Shown here: one piece after another, positions 13,001 to 25,200 of the stretch
Layout of the letters: each line of letters begins with the position of its first letter
How positions within the stretch are numbered: the stretch's first letter is position 1
NCBI GenBank assembly: GCA_950022295.1
Contig: OX465596.1
Location: 211,513,501-211,577,500 of the forward strand
Direction of reading: 5' to 3'
DNA length: 64,000 nt
DNA from: Bromus sterilis
Taxonomy: Eukaryota; Streptophyta; Magnoliopsida; Poales; Poaceae
Program-made: the position numbers and the translations under genes
Notes under the pieces: model-generated
What the model saw: the letters and a program-made list of their open reading frames with translations, nothing else
The model's database searches: none
What the model was told of the DNA's origin: nothing

Positions 13001-14353
13001 GTCACTCCAGGCGGGCACCGGGCGCACGGCAAGGCAAGGCTCGGCGGCCATGGCCGTGGCCACGGGCCAGCGACGGTGTGACGGCGGCTGAAGGCGGCCA
13101 GCCAGGGCGCGGCGAGGCACAGCAAGGCGCGGCTGCGGGGCGAGCCATAGCGCCCCGGGAGAGGGAGTATGGGGCTCGGTGGAGCTCCACGAGCTCGAGC
13201 TCCACGGCAATGGCGGGCGGCGAGCACGGAGACAACCGGGGAGGCTACGGCGGCTAAAACGACGAAGGGAGAGGGGGAATCAGCTCAGGAGCTCACCGCG
13301 GTGCTCGGGGAGGCCTCGTGGTGGCGCGAGGAGGTCCGGGCGGAGCCAATTCAACGACAATGGCGGCGCGTCCGCAGTGGAAGGGGCGGCCCGATTCGGC
13401 GGTACCGGTGGACGGTGGCTTGAGGAGTTGGGGGCAAACGGCGAGGACGAACGTGGAGGGGGCCCTGGACGTGGCGGGGCGTGCTCCTCTCGCCGCTGGC
13501 CGCGTCGGCGCCGAGGTCGCGTTCACGGGCGCACGGGCGGGCGTGATTCAGAGAGAGAGGGGAGAATGGAGAGGGAGGCTAGGGTTAGGGTTGCTCCAGA
13601 GGGGGTTTCTGCCTCCATAGGGGCGTCGACCATCGCCGGATCCGTGCCACGGAGGGGGGGCTCGTCGCCGTGGCCATGGCGGATGGACGCCACGCCATGG
13701 TCACGTACGGGAGGAGGGGGATGACAGGGGGTGGTGGGCTGGGCTGGGGTTTACTCGGGCTAAGGGGAAACAGGGGGTAGGGGTGGGCCTCTTTCGCTTT
13801 TCTGTTATTTTTCCTTTTTCTGTTCTGATATTACCTTTTTTTAATTATTTTATATAACTAGGCAATTTTGTAAAATATGGGATGTGTCCCATATTTGTTG
13901 CTACACCATATATTACTGCCACAAAAGGGTTGGGCAATATTAAAAGTCATTTAGTATTTGGTTTAAATATTAAATGATTTAAATAGGGTTTTTGGCCACT
14001 GTTTTGATTTGTTTAGAATTTTCCATAGCACAATAAATACCAATCCACACATGGAAGTGATCCACTGAATATTTGTGAATTTATAAAAGTGGTTCCAAGA
14101 TTTTAGGAAGATATTTTATTGTCACCATATTTTTAATATTCATCAAAAGGCATTATAGGGTTTGTTTGAATTTTATCCCAATGACTTGGACTTTGTTTTC
14201 ACCCATGATGATCAAGGTCCATGGTTCACATTGCTTGCAACAATATCAAAGGAGAATTGAATTTGAACTGAACCAGTTGATCAAACAAAAGTTTTGAACA
14301 GTACAGATGAACAGTAACAGTGATTACTGTTCACTGACAGTGAGAGTGTTACC
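10095..14353 (-). repeat. 5' LTR of element 1
   Basis: It starts TGTGACGCCCCC and ends GAGTGTTACC on the plus strand. The final CA seen in the other LTR has become CC. At 4,259 bp it is about 510 bp longer than its partner because it holds 12568-13080. That AT-rich block with GTCAGT/GGTCCCAC motifs resembles in style a part of the element 3/4 LTRs. The paired open frames at 12970-13724 are composition shadows. Confidence 0.9.
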
Positions 14354-14358
14354 TCCTA
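14354..14358. repeat. Target-site duplication of element 1 (right), TCCTA
   Basis: Perfect match to 1205-1209. Confidence 0.85.
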
Positions 14359-14746
14359 GTAGTAAAAATTTAATCAAGGCACAAGAAAGAATGAAGTACT
14401 TCATAGATAAAAGGAGATCGGATAGGACACTGGTTGTGTTTAATATGTTCTACATCAAATTACAACCATACAGGCACACATCTCTGAGTATTCATCGACA
14501 CCTCAAAATTCATTCCAATTATTATGCACACTTCAGAGTACTACAAAGAATTGGCAAAGTCTCATACCAACTAATGCTACCTATGAGTTTCAGCTTCATC
14601 ACACAATCTACATCGACCAACTCAAGAAGAATTTGGGGCCTACAACCATTCCTAATCCACACCAACCACTCCTCGATGAACAAGGTAACATCTTGGTAGA
14701 ACCATAGAAATTACTCGAGAGGAAACAAATTCCAAGAAAATAAGGG
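14359..14746 (+). pseudogene. Gypsy integrase C-terminus and chromodomain remnant
   Basis: Translation gives LIKAQERMKYFIDKRRSDRT, then YIKLQPYRHTSLSI, YAHFRVLQRIGKVSYQLMLP and, after decay, LVEP and LERKQIPRK. This is the order found at the end of Gypsy polyproteins: the KAQ-RMK helix, a GPF/RIG-type integrase C-terminal fold and the start of a chromodomain-like tail. The frame is broken by stops and small indels. Only the last 130 or so codons remain. Element 1 separates it from whatever lay upstream, and the left flank of element 1 shows no integrase, so the rest was already lost. It is cut on the right by the Copia-like LTR. Confidence 0.7.
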
Positions 14747-15890
14747 TGAAAGGACGTGGATGTTTCCTAGAGGGGGGGTGTATAGTCGCTTAAAATAATG
14801 ACGGTTTAGTCTTGAACAAATGTGGAATAAAACTTAACGTTTAATTTTCTAAGAAAGAAACCTAAATAATTTAGGGTCAACTATGTGCACCAACAACTTA
14901 TAGTAAGCAAGATAAACAACTATGTGATAGAAAGATATATAACCAGAGCACTAAGGCTATCACAAAGTAGGTGCACAAGTAAATAGGTTTACTAGATGAA
15001 CAACCTATGGGACAAGAAATGCAAAAATAATATGAGCAAGCACAAGATAAACAAGGTAATAAGCTTGCTCAAAGTAAGGGTAGTGATAACCGCAAGTGCA
15101 ACCGATGGAGACAAGCATTTGTTACCGAAGTTCCTTCTCTTGCGAGAAGTACGTCTCCGTTTGGAGAGGGTGTGGAACACAATGCTCACACGAAGCAAAC
15201 GAGGGCCACCATATTTCTCCTCATGCTCTCACCAATGCAAGATGTCGTGATTCCACTATGGTACACTTGAGGGCGGTCAACGAACCCGTACAAATGGCGA
15301 CCCTTGGGGGCGGTCACCGAACCCGTACAAATGCTCGGGGTTATCTCCACAACCGAATTGGAGGCTCCCGTAGCATCCCAAAGCTTTCCACCACAATGAT
15401 TGAGCTCCGCAACAATATGCCTCTAGGGTCCAACGCACCCAATAGGAACAAGCTCTAGAGTGCCAATGCACTCAAGAGTACAAGCTCTAGAGTTCCAATG
15501 CACTCAAGAGTAACCATCTTCTCAACTTCACTTACTACAACGAATCCTCGGAGAGAAGTCAAACTGATGCACCAAATGCAATGGCAAGAGCACTCGAAGT
15601 TCTCAAGTCCCCCACTCTCAAATCCCACCAAAGCAACAAGAGCCATGGAAGGATATGTGAGGAAGCACAAGGAGAACACCAAGAACTCCAAGATCTAGAT
15701 CCACAAGGTTCCCCTCACTTAGAGGAGAGATGGCTTGGTGGAGAATGTAGATCTACATCTCCTCTCTCTTTTCCCTCAAAAAGGAGAAAGAATAATGGGA
15801 GAAATAGAGAGAAAGCAAGCTCAAAGAAGTCAAGAATGGGGGGAAGATCTTGCACAAAAACCGATGGGGACAAAGGCAGTAGACGACCCC

Positions 15891-15898
15891 CTTTTATA
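15891..15898 (-). promoter_or_regulatory. TATA box of the Copia-like LTR
   Basis: On the minus strand it reads TATAAAAG followed by GGGGTCG. It is the only strong TATA motif in this LTR, lies mid-LTR as expected for a U3/R border, and is preceded by the palindrome array. Confidence 0.6.
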
Positions 15899-15933
15899 GG
15901 TCCCCACGAATCCAACCGTTGGAAGCCCACCAA

Positions 15934-16166
15934 CCACGGTACTATCGAAGACCTATGTCGTGCCTACTACCGTGGAGTACAGAAGCATTACGGTAATGGG
16001 CACGGTACAAGAACACGGTACTACCGCACGATGAGCGGTACTACCGAAGGCTAGTGCCGTGCCTACTATCGTTGAGTACAGAAGTATTACGGTAGCGAGC
16101 ACGATACAAGCCCACGGTACTACCGTGGCGCGGTACTACCGCACTCCGAGCGGTACTACCGCCCTG
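15934..16166 (-). repeat. Array of CGGTACTACCG palindromes upstream of the TATA box
   Basis: Five exact copies of the 11 bp palindrome CGGTACTACCG lie at 16016-16026, 16036-16046, 16115-16125, 16131-16141 and 16151-16161. Decayed versions (CGGTACTATCG, TACTACCGTGG, ACGGTAATGGG, ACGGTAGCG) fill the rest. In the reading direction of the element they lie about 40-270 bp upstream of the TATA box, where LTR enhancers sit. Confidence 0.7.
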
Positions 16167-17083
16167 GTAGAACCAGGGAGCCCTTGCCACATAACAGATG
16201 AACTCCAAATGAAACAGGAAAGCCCTGAACTGGCATATCTTCTACAAATGAACTCTGATTAAGGAAAACTCAAGCTTGATGGAAAGCTAATGAGCAGAGG
16301 TGTGAAACAGGAAAATGAACTCCGATTAAGGAAATATTTAAAAAAGGAAAGAGTGAAATTCCAAATAAGTAGAGGTGTGAAACCTCTAACCGAGAAGAAC
16401 CGGAAAATCTCCCACATCGAAAAACATCAGAGAAGATGCATATGAAATCTTTTTTCGATGAACATGAGCTTGTCATGAAGAAGACCACAAGATCATAAAC
16501 TCACAAAGAGAAAAACCAAACAAGAACCAATAAAGATGATGCCAAGGATGCAAAAGGGTTGACCTCTCCACGAACGACTCGACCTAGCCTACAACCCGGT
16601 CTCCTAACTACCACCAAGAGACCGGTAAAACTAGACGCCAATCTATGTCAAACCTTTGTCTTGCGCATAATCTACTTGAGATTGATGAAGATGATCATGC
16701 CCGCCTCAAGTTGGAACATCTTTCTTCATTCCGTCGGCTCGATGAAGACTAGTAGATTTCTCCCCCATACTACATTATGGGTTAGCCTCTTTTAGGAACA
16801 TCTTCACAAAACCATCATCACCAAATGGTCGGCAAGCTCCAAGCATATGATATCTTCGTGATTCTCCTCTTGACCTTGCGCACATCAACTTGACCAATCT
16901 TTGGATAACTCCACGAATAAATCCTTGGTCAACACATAATCTTCATCATTCAACCTTGAAGCCGACCTAAGATCTTCAAGCGTTGCTTATGGACAAACCT
17001 TAAAGTATAACTCAAGGAAACCGTAAGTCCATAAAGATTGTCATCAATTACCAAAACCAAACATGAGAGAACATGCCCTTTCA

Positions 17084-17100
17084 ATACCCCCCCCATTTTG
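17084..17100 (-). promoter_or_regulatory. Polypurine tract of the Copia-like element
   Basis: On the minus strand it reads CAAAATGGGGGGGGTAT and abuts the LTR start TGAAAGGGC, which sets the LTR boundary and orientation. Confidence 0.65.
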
Positions 17101-19714
17101 GTAATTGATGACAAACACATTAAGAGGGTTTATATAATTAATGAAGCAAATCATGCAAAGGAAATATGCATGAGCAAGAAGAAAAATGCTTAATAACAAA
17201 AAAAATAATGAACCTCCTCAAACTAAACCCTCTAAACTTCTCCCCCATTGGTATCTATTGCCAAAATGGACGGGAAAGAAATTTAGAAGGCCGATATAGC
17301 ATGTGTTCCTCCCAACAAGGGTGTATTTCTCAAGATATGAGTGGAATAAAATACACATATCCAAAGATACATGGAGCGAGGAAAGGAAAACTATATTGAG
17401 GATCCAAAGATTACAAAAAGACGAGATGGAACAAAGGCATAAAATATGCAAGCAATTAAAAGATCCAACAAGCCAAAAGACCACAAACTATTATGATTTG
17501 AGAATGGGAGTGTTATAAAGAAAATAGAGAAGTTCCCCAAGATTTGTGCACTATTTAGAATCTTTGTATTATAATACAAAGTGCATAAAATTGGATCATC
17601 ACTCCCCAAAAATTTATAGAAACACAACGCAAGTGAAAGTGTGCAAGGATATGAGACAAAGTCTAGCACTTGCAACAAACCAATGGTTGAGAAAACAGAA
17701 AAAGATATAATCATAGGAATGGGCTCAACCAAGGAGATGTGTGTGAGTCATGGCAAAGCACTTGATATGACTAATATACGGATGACCATTAGGCATCAAC
17801 ATAGTCTTGAAGAAATGAGACTAAAGGTGCTGGACATGTTCTTCCATCATAAGTTAAGAAGGTCACACACACATTTAAATGGGTTCACAAGCTTAATAAA
17901 ATGCAAAGTGAAATCAAGGCTTCTGACAACCCCATGGTGAAGATAGAAAAAAATAGGCTCATCAAGACAAGCATGAGGACAACAATCTTCACCACCAAAA
18001 GAGTGCATTAAGATGAATACAATTAAGACACACACCCAAACACACACGCTTTCATGTAAGCACCGAAGAATTAATCACAAAAAATGAGGGCGGTCATGAA
18101 AGAAAGAGCATATCCAATAGATGTCAATTCTCTCAAGTGTATAAGATTCTAGGTAGATTATATCCACAAAGAAGCATGTACACATGAAATAGTTACAAAA
18201 GGAGAGAACAAGATATCCAAATGGAAGTCATAAATATACGAATAAGATCTTTGCTTGAAAGCATAGCCAATGGATTAATATTATCTTATTCTATAGAAAT
18301 GAGATCCACACACACAACCATCAAAGACGTCACAACTAGCAACATATAAGAGATAGTTGGGATGCTTTGAACAAGGAAACAAGTATTGCCACAAAAGAAT
18401 ATATCTTGCAATTCTAGAACAATTCAAGAACCGCAAAAATAGAAAATGAAGAATGGCTTGCCATGGTTGAATCTACACATCGTTGAATGCAAGAAATGTA
18501 TGCATGAGATAGATACTTGTTACTGAGATAGCATGGGAATGATGTAGTAGATAAGGATTCACTGATCGTCCAAGTTTGAATCCAAAAGGCACATGGTGAA
18601 CAACACATTCCTTGAAAGAGACGATCCTCCAATGCATCTTCAAAGTTCCTAGATCAACATTAAAAAACAAAATGGTACCCAAACTCATTGGGACCCAAGA
18701 GTTAGAGGAATAAAAATACATAGGAAAAAATACACAAGAATAAGTGCATATGGATATGAAGATGAATTCCATGCACATATTAGCCAATAAAGAAGTGGAT
18801 GGAGTTTGACCTATCTATAGGATCAAAGAAAGAAATCGTGCATCGGAACAACACATAGCAAATATGCATGCACAAGACTTTCAAGAACCAAAAGGAAATA
18901 GAATTTGGATTAAACACCAAGTAAACCAAGATGGCACACCAAAGGGTGACACAACATAAGGTTGTCCAAATTATATCAAAGGTCCAAATCAACACATGAT
19001 AGGAGACAAGTAGAAATTAACACATGGTCAATCGCTACACTCACCAACAAATGAGAATAAATACCAATTGAATCCCAATCCAATCAACACATGATTGAAT
19101 AGGAACAAAATTGAAAAGGATACCAAGTGAACATAAGATTCCAAAATAATATTCCAATTCAAAATAAGATTCCAAAATAAAATTGTCACTTGGAGTATAC
19201 CAAATAAAAGATACATCAAGGAATGGGGTATCAATTGACACACCAATTGATAGAGAGCATGATACCAAAATAAAAGTTATCAAATAAAGATATATCCAAG
19301 TCTCAACAAGAGAGCACAATTGCAAACAAACTATGCCCTCAAAAAATTTATGATGACACAAAGCACCAAAGAGAATAGGCCTTCCAATAACACACACTTG
19401 ATATGGATCATAAGATGCTAGCTCCCCCAAGAGATGTGCATTAAATAGAATTTTCATTCGAATACAAAATGCATAAGATGGGATTACCACTTTCACTATA
19501 TCTAGAGAAACATTAGACAAGATCACAAAAATAAATGATCCACAAGTGGCAAGGAAGACAATGAGAGTTAAAACCACAATAAAATACTTGCAAGCAATAA
19601 GGAGATTACACACAAGCCAATGTAAAGATGATCAATAATTTCTACCACCTGTAAGAGTACCAATTGTTAAGGACAAGAGGCATATGGAATAACTTCATTG
19701 TACACATTTTATAG
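17101..19714 (-). other. Non-coding interior of the Copia-like element (part 1)
   Basis: About 2.6 kb of A-rich (plus strand) sequence between the PPT and element 2. I find no protease, integrase, reverse transcriptase or RNase H motif on either strand. Several minus-strand frames (17391-17732, 18473-18787, 19041-19613) are hydrophobic but have the composition of T-rich random sequence. A module near 17541-17620 recurs imperfectly near 19434-19515 (shared words TGTGCA, TAGAAT, AATACAAA, TGCATAA, AGAAACA). It continues at 30065 after element 2. Confidence 0.55.
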
Positions 19715-19719
19715 GTGTG
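19715..19719. repeat. Target-site duplication of element 2 (left), GTGTG
   Basis: GTGTG directly precedes the left LTR; GCGTG directly follows the right LTR, one mismatch. Confidence 0.6.
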
Positions 19720-21233
19720 TGATACATTCAAAATGCATCACTATTTTATAGCATAATTTACCTCTACTCATTGTTATATTACATATTATGATGATGTTCT
19801 TATAGTGTTTTGTCTTGTTTTACACAGTTTGCAACTTTCCGGTGCCGAAACAGCAGACGCAGGAATCAGCGGGGAAAAGTGCACATCAAGTGGCCATATC
19901 AGCACATCTCCAAATGACCTGAAATTCACGGGGTGAAGTTTTCAGAAGAATTGAAAAAGACTAGCCAAAGGGGACCCGGAGGGGGCCACCAGGCTCCCAG
20001 GCGCCCTGGTGGTGCCCCCCCCCTCAGACCATGCCAAGTGGCCGCCTAGGAGGTGGGGCCCACTCCAGGTGCCCCCTTTGGCCTATATCATCATCGTGAC
20101 CTAAAAACCCCAAAACAAGAAGAGATTTTGGAGTTCCGTCGCCGCTCCATGGCGGAAACCTACAAAGAAGAAAAGACCTTTCCGGCGGACATATTCCACC
20201 GGGAAGAACTCCACCCGGAGGCGGAGATCGTGCTCATCATCATCACCATCGTCAAGGGCATCATTGAGATCATCATCAACATCATCCTCACCATCAGCAC
20301 CATGTTAATCTTCATCCCATCTCATCTCACCATTGCAATCCAAGTTGTAACTCATACTATCCCTCCCCTCTACTCTACCGGTGTTGATTAGTCTTTGTGG
20401 TGAATTCTATTGAGTTTTGTTGGAGAATCATTTTTATGAACAATTTTTCTCATATATTTATCACCACTGATCATGATCTCTTTTATGTCCTGTGAGTAGT
20501 TCTTTTAGTTCTTGAGGACATTGGAGAAGTCTAGTTATTAGTAGCCATAAGATGTTGAAGTAATATGTGTTGTTTGATATTGAAGTTGTGATTTTATTCT
20601 TCTAGTGGTGTTGTGTGAACACCGACTACAAAATACTTCGCCTTTTTAAGGACCTAGGGGAATGCATTGTGTATAAAGTATGCTTATGGTGGGTTGCCGG
20701 ACTGACAGAAACCTGAACCCCAGTTCGCACACTTTTGCACAAGGGATTGTTGGGCCCTAAAGTTTATTACTATGGTTAGGCTTTGCCTTAACTTCTCTCT
20801 TGTATTTGCGGATTCTTGCAAGAGGTATAATCATATGAGTGTGCTTATCTTAGTCTAGAAAGTATACTAGCATAGGTCCACCAACCCAACACTTATCAAC
20901 ACAAAACATAGTACCGATACGGAATATGGCGAAGGCACATCACTACCTCTCCCGTTTTTCCTCAATAATGCTTTAGTCTTTTCAAGTTTAAATCCTTTGG
21001 CTTATCCTTTGCACAAATGGATTGGGCCACCTTGCTGCACTTTATCGCAATTTACTTTATTTTTATTTATATCCTTATTGCTTATACCAGAATACCCATA
21101 AAAAGTTACCTTTCAGTACTTGCACTTATTCCTATCTCAAGATCAGTTGTCAATACCTTCTCATCCTCATTGGGTTCGACACTCTTATTTATCGAAAAGG
21201 ATATGATAGATCCCCTACAATTGTGGGTCATCA
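19720..21233 (+). repeat. 5' LTR of element 2
   Basis: It starts TGATACATTC and ends GGGTCATCA. It matches 28552-30059 along its length with scattered differences. It holds a CAT/ATC-rich patch at about 20236-20300. The frame at 20053-20391 is a shadow of that patch. Confidence 0.9.
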
Positions 21234-21244
21234 AGACCATTTTC

Positions 21245-21262
21245 TAGTGTCGTTTCCGCGGA
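21245..21262 (+). promoter_or_regulatory. Decayed primer binding site of element 2 (Asp tRNA type)
   Basis: It reads TAGTGTCGTTTCCGCGGA, matching 13 of 18 positions of TGGCGCCGTTGCCGGGGA, the PBS I know from Athila elements. It starts 12 bases after the LTR end. Confidence 0.6.
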
Positions 21263-21348
21263 GTGTAGCGCTATTGGTAAATGAAATTGTAAGGACACTT
21301 TTCATTGTATGTGCTGATTTTATTTTGCTGTTGTTACTATTAGTCCCT

Positions 21349-22090
21349 ATGGACAACTCTGCTCTTGGTACTTTCCGTCCCGGGGAACCGCCCCACCATT
21401 AATGTGGTGGAGAAGGCTCCCCCACCTACTGAAATTGTGCCCTTTAAAATACCAACTGGTATTTTTGATTGTGTTATTGCTAATCGATATGCATGAGATA
21501 GAAATTCAGGTGAACACTTTCTATATCTTTCACAACTATGCTCCTTATTTAAGCTTGCAGGTATATCGATGGATTTTGTTATGAGAAAAGTATTCTCTCT
21601 ATCATTAACAAATAAGGCTTTGGATTGGTATAGTCTTATTGATAACTCTCATTTACTAAATTGGAACGAACTTATGCCTCTATTTTATGCAAAGTTTATC
21701 CTCTTCAAGAAATACATCGAGACAGGAACTATATTTATAACTTTTGGTCTCGTGAAAGAGAAAGCGTCGCTCAATCTTGGGGGAGATTGAAGTCCCTAAT
21801 GCTCAAATGTCCCAATCATGAGCTCCCCAAGGAAATTATTCTTACAAATTTTTATGCAAGGCTTTCTCGTCAAGATAAAGAGATGCTTGATGCCTCCTCT
21901 AGTGTAGTATTTCCAAACAGAAGCGTTGAACAAAGGTGGGATCTTATCGAATGGATCCAGGAGAACACTTAAGATTGGGAAATTGATAAAGGTATTGAAC
22001 CCGTTATAATTTAGGAGCATGATTACATTGAGAGTTGTGTGAAAACTGATTACTTCAATACCTTTTGTGCTAAGATTGGTCTTGATTCCC
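21349..22090 (+). pseudogene. gag: Athila-like gag remnant
   Basis: It starts with MDNSALGTFRPGEPP. Coding similarity continues through PTEIVPFKIPTGIFDCVI, then KVFSLSLTNKALDWYSLI and FYARLSRQDKEMLDASS. ALDWY followed by the SW-RLK block is the capsid-like core typical of Athila gag. Stops (for example the TAA in the codon after PHH near 21400) and at least two frame changes interrupt it. No intact zinc knuckle is visible. The product would have formed the particle shell. Confidence 0.75.
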
Positions 22091-22269
22091 ATCTTCTGAT
22101 TGATTTTTGAAAAAACTTTGCCTCTCATATTGATTCCTCTAAAAAGAAGGAGGATCAAAATTATAATCCCTTTAAGGAATTACCTGTTGATATTCATGTT
22201 GCTGACCCTATTTTTTCTACAGTTATATTTAAAAAAAAACCTTTTCCCGCAAGGATGGGGGAGCTTCTT

Positions 22270-25200
22270 TTGTGACAGGCATAGTACATAAAACTGAGAG
22301 AAGAACTAACGAGCCTGAGGACCAGATCAAGGTCGATCCTCAAGTTGCATTTGTTAAAGATCTTTTTACCAGTGATATTATAGTTTCCCATATAATTTTT
22401 TATCTTGTTTCCACTAACCTTGTCACAGCCAAGAATAAAGGCCCAATTTCAGGTACTCCAGTAGTATCTGTTAAAATAGGAGATCACAATTATTATGGGC
22501 TATGCGATTTGGGATCTAGTGCTAGTGATATTCCTTATTCACTTTATCAGGAGATTATGAGTGAGATTTCACCTTGTGAACTTGAAGAAGTTGATGTTAC
22601 TATTCATCTTGCAAACAGAGAAACTACCTCTCCTATTGGAATTGTGAGAGATGTTGAAGTCTTATGCAGAAAGGTAAAATATCCTACCGACTTTTTAGTA
22701 CTTGGTTCAGTAGAAGATATTTTTTTCCTATTATATTCGGTCGACCTTTTCTCAAAACTTGTGGAGCTATTATAGATTGCAGTAAAGGGAAAGTATCTGT
22801 TGAATTAAATGGTGAGCCATATGAATTTAACTTTTCTAAATTCTCCAAACAAACTCGTGGTAATGATTTACCTAGTAATGATAAAAATTATTGAAGATAT
22901 TGGTTCTATTTCTATACCTCCTAACGATCCTTTGCAGCAACATATGGAGGACCACGAGAATGATATGCATATGCAGGAAAGAAATTAATTAGATGAAGAT
23001 TTCTTGAGACAACCAGCTATCCTGAAGCACAACCATCCGACTGAACCTTTAGGAATTTCATCACAACCCAAAGAAGACCCGGTGTTCGATCTCAAGCCTC
23101 TTCCCGATACGTTCAAGTACGCTTATTTAGATGAAAGGAAAATATATGCTGCTATTATCAATTCTAACCTTTCAGGATATGAAGAAGAGCGATTATTGGA
23201 AACCCTTCGTAGACACCGAGGTGCTATTCGATATACCCATGATGACCTCAAGGGAATTAGTCCATCTATTTGTAAATATACTATCAATCTCGAGCCCGAT
23301 GCTAATCCAATTGTTGATCATCAGTGATGGTTAAACCCAAAGACGAAAGATGTTGTGAGGACCAAGATCCTCAAGCTTTTAGTCGCAGGTATTATCTACC
23401 CCATAGCTGATAGTAAGTGGGTAAGTCCAGTGCATTGTGTCCTAAGAAGGGGGGCACAACTGTTGTTCCTAATGATAAGAATGAACTAATCCCTCAGAGA
23501 ATTATTATTGGATATAGAATGTGTATTATTTACAGGGAGTTGAACAAGGCGACAAGGAAGGACCACTTCCCTTTGCCATTCATTGAACAAATGCTTGAAA
23601 TGTTATCCAAAAACACCCACTTTTGCTATCTTGATGGATATTCTGGCTTCTCTCAAATTCATGTTAATACGGCCGATCAAGAGAAGACCACTTTTACTTC
23701 ACATTTTGGTATTTATGCTTACAGACTATGCCTTCCGGTTTATGAAATGCCCCTGCTACATTTCAAAGTTGTATGTCTGCTATCTTTCATGGTTTTTGTG
23801 AGGAAATTGTTGAGGTCTTCATGGACGATTTCTCCGTCTATGGAACCTCTTTTGACCATTGTCTCCACAACCTTAATAAATATTTGCAGAGATGTGAGGA
23901 GAAAAACTTGGCAATCAACTGGGAGAAGTGACACTTCATTGGCAACAAGGGAATTGTTCATGGCCATAAGATTTCCGAAAGGGGAATCAAGGTGGACAGG
24001 GCCAAGATCGAAGCAATGGAGAACATGGCCTATCCTAGGGACATCAAAGGTACTTATAGTTTTCTCGGTCATGCTTGTTTCTATAGAATATTTATTAAAG
24101 ACTTTTCTAAGACTTCGAGGCCCCTCACTAATGTTTCTAGAAGGATATTCCTTTTGTGTTTGATGAGGATTGTAAGGAAGCTTTCGAAGTTCTTAAGAAA
24201 GCTTTAATAACTGCTCCTATAGTACAACCGCCTGATTGGAATTTACCTTTCGAAATTATGTGTGATTCTAGTGACTTTGCTGTTGGAGATGTGTTAGGAC
24301 AAAGGGTGGATAAGAAATTGAATGTTATACATTATGCTAGCAAGACCCTTGATAGATCTCAAAAGAATTATGCTAATAATGATAAGGAATTTTTAGCAGT
24401 AGTGTTTGCTTGTGATAAACTCATACCTTATATTATTGATTCCAAAGTCATTATCCATACTGACCATGCTGCAATTAAGTATCTTATGGAGAAGAAGGAT
24501 GCCAAACCTAGACTAATCAGATGGGTTCTTATTCTTCAAGAATTTGTTTTGCAGATTGTTGACACGAAAGGAGCGGACAATCCCATAGCGGACAACCTCT
24601 CCAGGATAGAAAACATACCACATGACCCTATTACTGTTAATAATAGTTTTCCTGATGAACAATTAGCTGTTTTAAGGATAAAATCTCTTTCGGACCCTTG
24701 GTTTGCAGACTATGCTAACTTTATTGTTACCAAGTTTTTACCTCCAGGTTTAACATTTCATCAAAGGAAGAAATTCTTTAATGATTTGAGGTATTAATTT
24801 TGGGATGACCCACACCTTTTCAGAGAATGTGCAGATGGGATCGTGAGAAGGTGCATACCAGAGCATGAGCAGAAGGATATGTCGAGGGATTGTCACGCTA
24901 GTCCCTATGGAGGACATCATGTCGGTGAGAGGACCGCACACAAGGTTCTCCAATCAGGTTTTTATTGGCCTACTCTCTTTAAAGATGCTAGAAAATATAT
25001 TTTATCTTGTGATAAGTGTCAGAGAGTTGGTAATATTAGTAGGAGAAATGAGATGCCTATGAGTACTCTCTAGTTATTGAGCCTTTTGATTGCTGGGGTT
25101 TTGATTTTATGGGACCTTTTCCTCCTTCGCACAAGTATACTCACATTCTAGTAGTTGTTAATTATGTAACTAAGTGGGTTGAGGCTATCCCCACTGAGAG

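Larger units (their letters stand above)
1210..14353 (-). mobile_element. Element 1: complete Tekay-like Gypsy chromovirus LTR retrotransposon
   Basis: A 13.1 kb element read on the minus strand: 5' LTR 10095-14353, PBS 10080-10091, gag-pol 9442-4997, PPT 4961-4971, 3' LTR 1210-4960, flanked by a perfect 5 bp TSD (TCCTA). Domain order gag, protease, reverse transcriptase, RNase H, integrase, chromodomain identifies a Gypsy chromovirus. The very long LTRs and the C-terminal chromodomain fit the Tekay/Del clade (inference). It is structurally complete but gag-pol has two stop codons. It lies between the GCAGCGC remnant and an older Gypsy integrase remnant, which were adjacent before insertion. 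Confidence 0.9.
14747..17083 (-). repeat. 3' LTR of an old Copia-like (SIRE-like) element
   Basis: It starts TGAAAGGACG and ends GCCCTTTCA, a perfect short inverted terminal repeat TGAAAGG/CCTTTCA with TG...CA ends. The PPT abuts the right end, so the element is minus-strand. The minus-strand end (CACCCCCCCTCTAGG, then CATCCACGTCCTTTCA) is of the kind that precedes the PBS in SIRE/Maximus-like Copia elements, from memory of the family. It contains a TATA box (15891-15898) and a palindrome array (15934-16166). No second LTR is visible in the window. Open frames inside are not genes. Confidence 0.65.

Noticed and set aside
14354..14372. CCTAGTAGTAAAAATT as a CACTA transposon terminus
   Set aside because: It resembles CACTAGTAGAAAAA, but the first bases are the TSD of element 1 and the following sequence is a Gypsy integrase remnant.
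15096..16054. Plus-strand frames of 120 and 157 codons in the Copia-like LTR
   Set aside because: They lie inside the LTR, antisense to the element, overlap the TATA box region and palindrome array, and show no motif.
19041..19613. 190-codon hydrophobic minus-strand frame in the Copia-like interior, in sense with gag, possibly env-like
   Set aside because: The residues (F, I, L, V, Y, C, S) are those expected of T-rich DNA. No signal peptide plus ectodomain pattern is seen, and neighbouring T-rich stretches give similar frames.
20233..20305. CAT/ATC-rich tract as an independent microsatellite locus
   Set aside because: It is a normal part of both LTRs of element 2 (also near 29063-29150).
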